Below, piece after piece: positions 58,213-64,000 of a DNA stretch of 64,000 nt. The stretch comes from UBA1822 sp963615055 (GTDB lineage Bacteria > Bacillota > Negativicutes > Veillonellales > Dialisteraceae). The stretch lies in contig CAVEFO010000003.1 of NCBI GenBank assembly GCA_963615055.1, positions 31,339 to 95,338 of the forward strand. The letters run 5' to 3'. A program made the position numbers and the translations under genes. The notes beneath the pieces are model-generated. The model made no database searches. It saw only the letters and a list, made by a program, of their open reading frames with translations, and was not told where the DNA came from. Position 1 is the stretch's first letter. Each line of letters starts with the position of its first letter.

Positions 58213-59603
58213 AACGGTACAAGAAATATCTCGTCTTTTTCCTTTTCGCGCTCTCGTGGCTGGCGCTCTTTTGGCTGACCGGAAGCCGCACGCCGTGGCA
58301 AATATTTCAAGAAACGGCGGATGAGGACGGCATCGTCGTCTCCTTGGGCGATTTGGCCGGTTCGAATTACGACCGCATGGGATTTCCGAGCGGCGTCGTT
58401 CGCTACGTGTCAGCCGATGACAGCTGGATTGTCGGGACGGATCGCGGCGAGCTCATCCATGTGACGCGAAAGGGCAGCGAACTCTGGACCCGTTCCGTCG
58501 GCACGGGCGAGATCGAATCGCTGGAAGTCTCGCCGGACGGGGAAATGGCGTACGTCGGCGAAAAGAGTCCGGACGGATTTCTTTACGCCGTCAGCACGAA
58601 GACGGGCGACATCCTCTGGAAATTTTCCGGCGCCGGCGCGATCGGAAGCGAGCCGGTGCTCCGTTCCTCCCCGGCGCCCGTACACATCGCCGTCGACGAG
58701 ACGGGACATATATACGCGGCGTTCTACCGCTATTCCGTTTCTTCCGATCAAAAGCGGACTTATATCAGCCGTCTGGTCGCTTTTTCGCCGGACGGGCGCG
58801 AACTGTGGCGCTATCCGAAAGGCGGGAACATGGACGCTTGGGTGACGTGGGACAGCGCGGCGGCGGGGCGCGTCGTCTTCGGGACGTCGAATTACGAAAA
58901 TGTCGGGAAGCTTCGCTACGGGAAACACGCGTACATGTTAGATGCCAAAACCGGCGAAGAGATAGGGACGGTGACAGTTCCCGTGCGGCAGGATTTTGAC
59001 GTCGCCGTCTTTCGAAACGGCCCGAATTTCTCGCCTGACGGCCGCCGTTTCGTCATGACGGCCTCGGACGGTCGCGGTTTCGTTTTTGACCGGGACGGGA
59101 AACTGCTTTGGCAGCGTGAAATTTCCGGTATCCAAAACGCCGGAAGCATCACGGTCAATGCGTCGGGCCGCGATGCCTACGTCCTGCCGACGGGCGATAT
59201 TCTCTTCGGCACCATCAATACTTTTGCGCGCGAAAATTGGCAAATGCCCTCGCCCGTCCTCCATCCGTCGAGCAATACGATTTTTGTTTTCACAGAAGAC
59301 GGCACGTTCCGATGGAAATACCAAGCGGCGGGGGAAATCGAGGAAACGGCGTACGCTGCGGACACGATTGCGCTCGCCGTCGGACGAAACGTGCGCACGC
59401 ATGACTACAGCGTCCATGGCGCACAAGTACTGGACATGCAGACAGGAAAACTGATTTTGTCCAAGCACACGAAAGGCCCCGTCCAAAACATAGCCGTCTC
59501 GGCCGACGGAAAAACCATAGCCGCCACCGAACTCCCCGCCGTCACCCCGGAAGGCACCCTCATCGGCGCGTACCGTTTGCATATTTGGGATGAAATAAGA
59601 TGA
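58209..59603 (+). CDS. Membrane-anchored PQQ/WD-like beta-propeller protein
   Basis: 464 residues. An N-terminal anchor (about 4-24, YLVFFLFALSWLALFWLTG) places the rest outside the inner membrane. Then repeats of the PQQ type: GELIHVTRKGSELWTRSVG, LYAVSTKTGDILWKFSG, LVAFSPDGRELWRYP, YMLDAKTGEEIGTV, FVFDRDGKLLWQREI, FVFTEDGTFRWKYQ, VLDMQTGKLILSKH, about seven blades, each ending in a W-x-Y/F. No PQQ-dehydrogenase active-site motif, so a binding or scaffold role is more likely. Translational coupling to the T component implies that it is part of the transporter system. Its stop codon is the first base set of the R-B array. Confidence 0.82.
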   Translation: MKRYKKYLVFFLFALSWLALFWLTGSRTPWQIFQETADEDGIVVSLGDLAGSNYDRMGFPSGVVRYVSADDSWIVGTDRGELIHVTRKGSELWTRSVGTGEIESLEVSPDGEMAYVGEKSPDGFLYAVSTKTGDILWKFSGAGAIGSEPVLRSSPAPVHIAVDETGHIYAAFYRYSVSSDQKRTYISRLVAFSPDGRELWRYPKGGNMDAWVTWDSAAAGRVVFGTSNYENVGKLRYGKHAYMLDAKTGEEIGTVTVPVRQDFDVAVFRNGPNFSPDGRRFVMTASDGRGFVFDRDGKLLWQREISGIQNAGSITVNASGRDAYVLPTGDILFGTINTFARENWQMPSPVLHPSSNTIFVFTEDGTFRWKYQAAGEIEETAYAADTIALAVGRNVRTHDYSVHGAQVLDMQTGKLILSKHTKGPVQNIAVSADGKTIAATELPAVTPEGTLIGAYRLHIWDEIR

Positions 59604-59878
59604 GGGGCAGAGCTTTGGAGATTTTCAGTTTTGGCGGCAATTGCGATGGGCATTTTTCTGCTGATAGGGATGAGGGGCGGAGCTTTGTGGGCTTTTCGCT
59701 TTTGGCGGCAATTACGATGTAAAATTTTCTGCTGATAGGGATGCGGAGCGGAGCTTTGGGGCTTTTCGCTTTGGCGGCAATTGCGATGTGAATTTTTCTG
59801 CTGATAGGGATGAGGGGCGGAGCTTTGGAGCTTTTCGGTTTTGGCGGCATTTGCAATGTAAAATTTTCTGCTGATAGG
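59599..59878 (+). repeat. R-B array, four direct ~70 bp units
   Basis: Units start at 59599, 59669, 59740 and 59809 (69-71 bp each): GATGAGGGGCGGAGCTTTGG, GCTTTTCGCTTTTGGCGGCA, ATTGCGATGTAAAATTTTCT, GCTGATAGG. A truncated fifth unit starts at 59879. The first GATGAGG supplies the propeller gene's stop. Confidence 0.92.
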
Positions 59879-59957
59879 GATGAGGGAATCGGCTGCACTT
59901 TTCTGCTTTATGGCTTTAGCCATGAAGCGTCTAAAGCAAAAAATACGAAAATGACTC

Positions 59958-60187
59958 CCCACATCTCTATCAACATTCGGCTTTTAGCGTCAATGCCGCC
60001 AAATCCAAAAACATCAAAGGTACGCCCCTCATTCCTATCATCAATCAGCTTTTCAGCTTCAATGCCGCCAAAGCTAAAAATATCAAAGGTACGCCCCTCA
60101 TCCCCCTCATCCCTATCAGCGCTCAGCTTTCAGCTCCAATGCCGCCAAAGCTAAAAACAACAAAAGCCCGCCCCTCATCCCCCTCAT
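59958..60187 (-). repeat. R-B array, three inverted units
   Basis: Reading + strand: CTATCA..CAGCTTTTCAGC, TTCAATGCCGCCAAAGCTAA, AAATATCAAAGGTACGCCCC, TCATCC, three times (ends near 60030, 60105 and 60180). These are reverse complements of the direct units, so the two blocks could fold on each other. Together they fill the 607 bp between the propeller and ABC exporter genes. Confidence 0.88.
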
Positions 60188-60210
60188 CATTCCGAAAGGA
60201 CCACCCAGCC

Positions 60211-61935
60211 ATGATTTCTCATTTTTTTCACTACTACCGACATTACAAAACCATCCTCATCGGCGTGATTTTGGGGACATTTGTCACGGCGGCGTTGGAC
60301 CTTTTGTTTCCTATCGTCGTGCGCGAGCTCATCAATCACGTGTTGCCGGCCGGGGATTTGGAAGCGCTTTGGATCGGGGCGGGCGTCTTGGCCGCGCTCT
60401 ATACGGTGAATTTTTCGCTGCAATATGCGATTTCCTATTTCGGTCACGTCATGAGCGCCGGAATCGAGCACGATATGCGGCGCGATATTTTCCGCCACAT
60501 CGAGGGACTTTCCTTTTCCTATTTTGATAACGAAAAAACCGGTCAGCTTCTTTCGCGCATCACGAGCGATATTTCCGAAATCAGCGAACTCTCCTTCCGC
60601 GGCCCGAACGATGTCCTCATTTGCGGCGTCACCATGCTGGGCACCCTTGCCGTCATGCTGTATCTGAATTGGCCGCTCGCGCTTCTCGTCGGAACCCTGC
60701 TGATTTTGAAATCGGTCCAGACCGTCGACACGAATCGGAAAATGAAAAAAGCGTTCCGCAGAAATCGGGCAAAACTGGGCGAACTTTCCGCCGGCGCCGA
60801 GGAGAGCCTTTCCGGCATCCGCCTCACGAAAGCCTTTGCCCGCGAAGCGTACGAACTCCGGCGCTTTGCGAAAAAAAGCGATGAGCTCCGCGACACACGC
60901 TGCGAATCGTCCCGTCTTGTCGCGCTTTTTTCCTCCGGTATGAATTTTTTCACCAATCTTATCGACGTCGCCGTCCTTCTCACCGGCGGCGCCATGATCG
61001 CGGCCGGTGCGCTCGCCTTCTCCGATTTTATCGCGTTTCTTTTATACGTGAATATTTTTATGAAACCGGTCTTCCGGCTGACACTTTTGACGGAAGCGTA
61101 CCAGCGCGGTATGGCGGGTTTCCGTCGCTTTTCGGAAGTCATGGAAACGAAACCCACCGTCACGGACGATCCCTGCGCGCTGCCGGCTGCGATTTTGCGC
61201 GGAGAAATAACATTTGAGAATGTGAGCTTCGGCTATGAGGCCGCGCGGCCCATTTTGAAGCATTTGAATTTCACCGTCGAAGCGGGCAAGACCACAGCTT
61301 TTGTCGGTGAAACGGGCGCGGGGAAATCGACGCTCATTTCTCTTTTGCTCCGTTTCTACGACCCCACGGACGGGCGCATTTTGATAGACGGCACGGATCT
61401 TCGCCGCCTCAAGCAAGACGATTTGCGTCGCCATATCGGGCTCGTGCAGCAGGACGTATTTCTGTTTTCCGATTCCGTGGCGGACAATATCGCTTACGGG
61501 AAAGAAGGCGCGACGGACGAAGAAATCCGCGAAGCGGCGAAAATGGCGGCGGCGGAAACTTTCATCGAAGCGCTCCCGCAAGGCTTTGCGACGCCGGTGG
61601 GCGAGCGCGGCGTGAAACTTTCCGGCGGTCAAAAACAACGCATCGCCATCGCGCGCGTCATTTTGAAAAATCCGACCGTCGTGATTTTGGACGAAGCGAC
61701 CTCGGCGCTCGACACGGAGACGGAAGAACAAGTGAGAAAGACATTGGAAACCGTCGGCCAAAATCGCACGACCATTCTCGTCGCCCATCGCCTCTCCACT
61801 GTCCGAAACGCCGACCGCATCATCGTTTTGGATCAGGGCCGAATCATCGAAGACGGCAATCACGAGAGCCTTTTGGCGAGGAGAGGAAAATATTGGAGCC
61901 TTTGTGAGGCGCAGAAACGGGAAAAAGAAGAATGA
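60211..61935 (+). CDS. ABC exporter, half-transporter (MsbA/LmrA type)
   Basis: 574 residues: six-helix membrane domain (about 1-310, with DMRRDIFRHIEGLSFSYFDNEKTGQLLSR) and a C-terminal nucleotide-binding domain with Walker A GETGAGKST, Q-loop LVQQDVFLFS, signature LSGGQKQR, Walker B VVILDEATSALD and H-loop VAHRLS. Works as a homodimer. In front of an LpxL-like gene an MsbA role (lipid A flipping) is a natural guess, but multidrug export fits equally. Start ATG 60211 with AAAGGA 10 bp upstream; the frame reaching into R-B is rejected. Confidence 0.93.
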   Translation: MISHFFHYYRHYKTILIGVILGTFVTAALDLLFPIVVRELINHVLPAGDLEALWIGAGVLAALYTVNFSLQYAISYFGHVMSAGIEHDMRRDIFRHIEGLSFSYFDNEKTGQLLSRITSDISEISELSFRGPNDVLICGVTMLGTLAVMLYLNWPLALLVGTLLILKSVQTVDTNRKMKKAFRRNRAKLGELSAGAEESLSGIRLTKAFAREAYELRRFAKKSDELRDTRCESSRLVALFSSGMNFFTNLIDVAVLLTGGAMIAAGALAFSDFIAFLLYVNIFMKPVFRLTLLTEAYQRGMAGFRRFSEVMETKPTVTDDPCALPAAILRGEITFENVSFGYEAARPILKHLNFTVEAGKTTAFVGETGAGKSTLISLLLRFYDPTDGRILIDGTDLRRLKQDDLRRHIGLVQQDVFLFSDSVADNIAYGKEGATDEEIREAAKMAAAETFIEALPQGFATPVGERGVKLSGGQKQRIAIARVILKNPTVVILDEATSALDTETEEQVRKTLETVGQNRTTILVAHRLSTVRNADRIIVLDQGRIIEDGNHESLLARRGKYWSLCEAQKREKEE

Positions 61936-61990
61936 GAGGGGAGAACGCATTGTAAGAACGCGTGCGGAGCGTCTCAGACATTGGCAGCGC

Positions 61991-62019
61991 TTGCATGGCG
62001 CAGGGAATTTCTTTATAAT
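61991..62019 (+). promoter_or_regulatory. Promoter of the acyltransferase gene
   Basis: TTGCAT, 17 bp spacer, TATAAT, 52 bp before the start. Confidence 0.75.
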
Positions 62020-62034
62020 GAGATAAATGGAACG

Positions 62035-62058
62035 GAGCTTTCGCGGCTCCTGTTTTTT
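62035..62058 (+). terminator. Terminator-like hairpin between promoter and acyltransferase start
   Basis: GGAGC-TTTCGCG-GCTCC then TGTTTTTT, about 10 bp after the expected transcription start and 14 bp before the start codon. Too close to the promoter for a normal attenuator; it may stop upstream (exporter) transcripts. Confidence 0.45.
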
Positions 62059-62071
62059 ACGGAGAAAATCA

Positions 62072-62968
62072 ATGAAGGGGACATATTGGATTTTGAAACG
62101 GCTTTCGCGCCACATTTGCGGTCTTTCGGCTGAGGATGCCGAAGCTTGGGGGCGGCGGCTGGGGCGGCTCGTCTGGGCTTGCGTGCCGCCGAAGCGGAAG
62201 CGGGTCGCCGTGGAAAATATTTTGCGTGCGGGCGTCGCCGAGACGGAGGCCGAAGCGCTTCGGATTGCGCGGGAATCGGCGATGCGGTTCGGGCCGATGG
62301 CCGTTTCCATGTTTCGCTTTCCGCTTTTGACGCATGAAAATATTTCCGAGTTCGTCACGATGACCGGCATCGAGAAATTGGAAGCGCTCAAGGCGGAAGG
62401 GAAGGGCTGCATTCTGGCCGCGACGCATTGCGGAAACTGGGAATTGGAGGGCGCGGCGATTGCGCTTCACGGATTTCCGCTGCTGTCCGTCGCGATGAAG
62501 CAAAAAAACGAAGAATTCGACCGTTTCATTACGGAATATCGCTCGATGCCGGGGCAGGTGATCGAATACAAGACAGGCGTGCGCGATATGCTGCAGCGGT
62601 TGAAGGAAGGCTATTTCGTCGGTCTTTTGTGCGATCAGGACCCGGGCGAGACGGGGATTTTGTCGCCATTTCTGGGACAAAAGACACTGACGGCGACGGG
62701 GCCGGCGCATTTTGCGTGCCTGACCGGACTTCCCGTCATGACGGCGCTGATTCATCGGACGGGCGCGGAAACGTATGAAATCATTGTGGACGATCCGATT
62801 GAGGCGACGCCCGGCGTTTCCAAAAAAGAGGCGATTGCGGAAATCACGGATCGCATCAATGCCAGGCTGGAGGCGTGGATTCGGCGCTATCCGGAGGAAT
62901 GGTTCTGGCTGCACAAACGCTGGAAATCGACGGATCGATTGTATCCGGAGGAACGACATGGAATTTGA
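62072..62968 (+). CDS. Lipid A biosynthesis late acyltransferase (LpxL/HtrB family)
   Basis: 298 residues. Adds a secondary acyl chain to the lipid A precursor at the inner membrane. N-terminal hydrophobic/basic region, the catalytic HX4(D/E) motif in ATHCGNWELEG, LLCDQDPGETGILSPFLG (family motif) and WFWLHKRWK near the C-terminus. Start ATG 62072 behind GGAGAAAA. This gene is the strongest sign that the organism has an outer membrane. Overlaps the hydrolase gene by 11 bp. Confidence 0.93.
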   Translation: MKGTYWILKRLSRHICGLSAEDAEAWGRRLGRLVWACVPPKRKRVAVENILRAGVAETEAEALRIARESAMRFGPMAVSMFRFPLLTHENISEFVTMTGIEKLEALKAEGKGCILAATHCGNWELEGAAIALHGFPLLSVAMKQKNEEFDRFITEYRSMPGQVIEYKTGVRDMLQRLKEGYFVGLLCDQDPGETGILSPFLGQKTLTATGPAHFACLTGLPVMTALIHRTGAETYEIIVDDPIEATPGVSKKEAIAEITDRINARLEAWIRRYPEEWFWLHKRWKSTDRLYPEERHGI

Positions 62969-63692
62969 GACGGAGAAACGGAATCTCGGTGAGATTCCGC
63001 TACGCGCGGTGCATCCGGTGCACGAAAGCCGGCGGTGCATTATTTTTTATCACGGCTGGAGCAGCGACGCGGCGGCGCAGGAAAGTCGCGCGGCTCTCTT
63101 GGCGGCTTACGGTTGGCACGTGTTGCTGCCGGAAGCGATTCATCACGGTGAACGGGGCGCGCTTTCGGATTATTACACGCCGGAGATTTATGAAACGTTT
63201 TGGAAGACGATTTTTCAAAATACAGATGAATGTGCGGCCATTCTTTCGTATGCCAAATCTTGCGGATTTTCAAAGCTGTGGGTCATGGGCCATTCCATGG
63301 GCGGCATGACGACGATGCAAATTGCATATCGCTACGCAAAAGAAATCGCCGGCGCCGTTTGTTTCAACGGGTCCGGCGATTGGACGCTGACACACCTTTT
63401 CATGCAGGCTGCCTACGGAAAAGATTTGGGGCGTGATTGGCCTTTTTATGAGGAAATCGCGAAACGAAACCCACTCACGCATATCGAAGAAATGACGGAA
63501 CTTCCGATTCTCATGACGAACGGAGAAGCGGACACGACGATTGATCCGCGTGCCATGGCGCATTTTGCGGAAAACTTTTTCAAGTGCGGCGGAAAAGGGA
63601 AACGGGTGACATACCCCGCACTTCCGCACGTCGTGACGACGAATATGCTCGACGAGGCCATTGCGTTTATGAGGGAGTTTGAGGAGCGATAA
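62958..63692 (+). CDS. Alpha/beta hydrolase (prolyl oligopeptidase/YjfP-like)
   Basis: 244 residues, cytoplasmic. Oxyanion region IIFYHGWSSDA, nucleophile elbow VMGHSMGGMTT, acid in ILMTNGEADTTIDP and His in YPALPHVVTT. Similar to YjfP/YitV-type carboxylesterases; the substrate is unknown. Co-transcribed with the LpxL-like gene. The stop TAA is part of the first GATAAAGG of repeat R-E. Confidence 0.88.
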   Translation: MEFETEKRNLGEIPLRAVHPVHESRRCIIFYHGWSSDAAAQESRAALLAAYGWHVLLPEAIHHGERGALSDYYTPEIYETFWKTIFQNTDECAAILSYAKSCGFSKLWVMGHSMGGMTTMQIAYRYAKEIAGAVCFNGSGDWTLTHLFMQAAYGKDLGRDWPFYEEIAKRNPLTHIEEMTELPILMTNGEADTTIDPRAMAHFAENFFKCGGKGKRVTYPALPHVVTTNMLDEAIAFMREFEER

Positions 63693-63733
63693 AGGGCTGA
63701 TAAGGCTTGATAAAGGCTTGATAAAGGCTTGTT
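63686..63733 (+). repeat. Short-period repeat R-E, copy 3
   Basis: GATAAAGGGCTGATAAGGCT then TGATAAAGGCTTGATAAAGG; overlaps the stop codon of the hydrolase gene. Confidence 0.7.
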
Positions 63734-63751
63734 GTTTTCACATTGGGGTGA

Positions 63752-63782
63752 TGTCCGTTGTCCGTGAACCGTTGACCGGGCG
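63752..63782 (-). repeat. Short-period repeat R-D, inverted copy
   Basis: TGTCCGTTGTCCGTGAACCG and TTGACCGGGCG; its first ~20 bases match 51315-51335, inside the pseudouridine synthase gene. Confidence 0.65.
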
Positions 63783-63875
63783 TCACATAGAGGTAAAGAC
63801 AGCAGACGGTCAGACAGTCAGACGAGTGGATAACTTTTTCCTCAGACGAAAAAAGTGAGCAGTGCATTTTGCACT

Positions 63876-64000
63876 TGTCAATATATTTTGGACACGAAAA
63901 CGAAAATAATGGACAAGGGATGATCAATCTTGGACTTCATCGGCGGGTGCATGCATCAATCTGTACTCTACCGGCGTCATATAGTTGAGCGTATAGGAAG
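63876..64000 (-). mobile_element. IS3-family element, one end (continues beyond window)
   Basis: The outer end starts TGTCAATATATTTTGGACAC; the TG start and the TTGGACA core match IS3/IS150-type terminal repeats. The transposase 3' end lies 48 bp inside. Only one end is visible, so the insertion target and duplication cannot be checked. Confidence 0.7.
63924..64000 (-). CDS. IS3-family transposase, C-terminal 24 residues (partial)
   Basis: The minus-strand frame entering from the right edge reads SYTLNYMTPVEYRLMHAPAD(EVQD) and stops. L-x-Y-x-TP-x-EYR is the usual C-terminus of IS3/IS150 group OrfB integrases, after the DDE domain. The rest lies outside the window. Confidence 0.75.
   Translation of the reverse strand, partial: SYTLNYMTPVEYRLMHAPADEVQD

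Noticed and set aside
59599..60187. Tandem repeats considered as a CRISPR array
   Set aside because: Units are contiguous ~70 bp repeats with no unique spacers, they invert halfway, and there are no cas genes.
1..64000. tRNA or rRNA genes
   Set aside because: Read through the intergenic regions for TGG/TTC-GA-TC arms and cloverleaf ends; none were found.

Overview
The window is a chromosomal segment of a fairly GC-rich bacterium that combines Firmicutes-type housekeeping genes (dnaG-rpoD with a short primary sigma factor, tmcAL, a DUF4321 protein, ECF transporter genes) with a lipid A late acyltransferase (62072-62968). Lipopolysaccharide synthesis in a Firmicutes background points to the diderm Negativicutes (Selenomonadales/Veillonellales). 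This is an inference; genus and species cannot be set from the sequence alone. Most genes run on the + strand, are separated by a few bases or overlap by 4 bp, and start with ATG behind strong AGGAGG-like sites.

Layout. 1-2276: 3' part of pheT. 2585-5377 (-): zinc/cadmium-type P1B ATPase with a His-rich N-terminus. 5.5-15.1 kb: ATP-grasp protein, dnaG-rpoD, maf-radC, a small unknown protein, then ftsE-ftsX-M23 peptidase-ctpA (cell division and wall hydrolysis). 15.6-16.8 kb (-): tmcAL. 16.9-21.2 kb: lipoprotein, DUF4321, MGDG-type glycosyltransferase, glnS, secreted unknown. 21.4-23.5 kb: two flavodoxins and an aminotransferase. 23.6-33.8 kb: cobalamin block (cobI, cbiA, cobO, lipoprotein flavodoxin, cobU, cbiP, cbiB, cobS, pduX, cobD, cobC). 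34.2-37.5 kb (-): metallophosphoesterase, flavodoxin, AhpD/CMD-like and cupin genes. 37.7-42.1 kb: mutT-mutY and a polar amino-acid ABC transporter. 42.3-45.5 kb (-): a DinJ-YafQ locus with a nonsense-broken toxin, queG, a second cobO and a Bax-inhibitor-1 protein. 45.7-50.2 kb: trxB, nth, feoA-feoB-feoB-associated protein. 50.5-53.8 kb: pseudouridine synthase, a methyltransferase-fold protein and a HAD phosphatase. 54.1-59.6 kb: an ECF transporter whose S-like component carries a large extracytoplasmic domain, with a membrane-anchored beta-propeller. 60.2-63.7 kb: ABC exporter, lpxL-like acyltransferase, alpha/beta hydrolase. The right edge enters an IS3-family element.

The most distinctive material lies between genes. 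Several families of dispersed non-coding repeats recur: a structured 280-450 bp element in three copies with exchangeable hairpin cores (called R-A here); a ~70 bp unit in tandem direct and inverted arrays (R-B); a ~90 bp unit (R-C); and two short-period families (R-D with GGATAACGGATAACGG, R-E with AAGGCTTGATAAGG). Several of these begin exactly at, or just before, the stop codon of the upstream gene, so that the repeat supplies the stop codon or the last residues. A 70-bp-type repeat also splits the amino-acid ABC operon. I see no CRISPR array, prophage, tRNA or rRNA gene, and no recognisable defence system.
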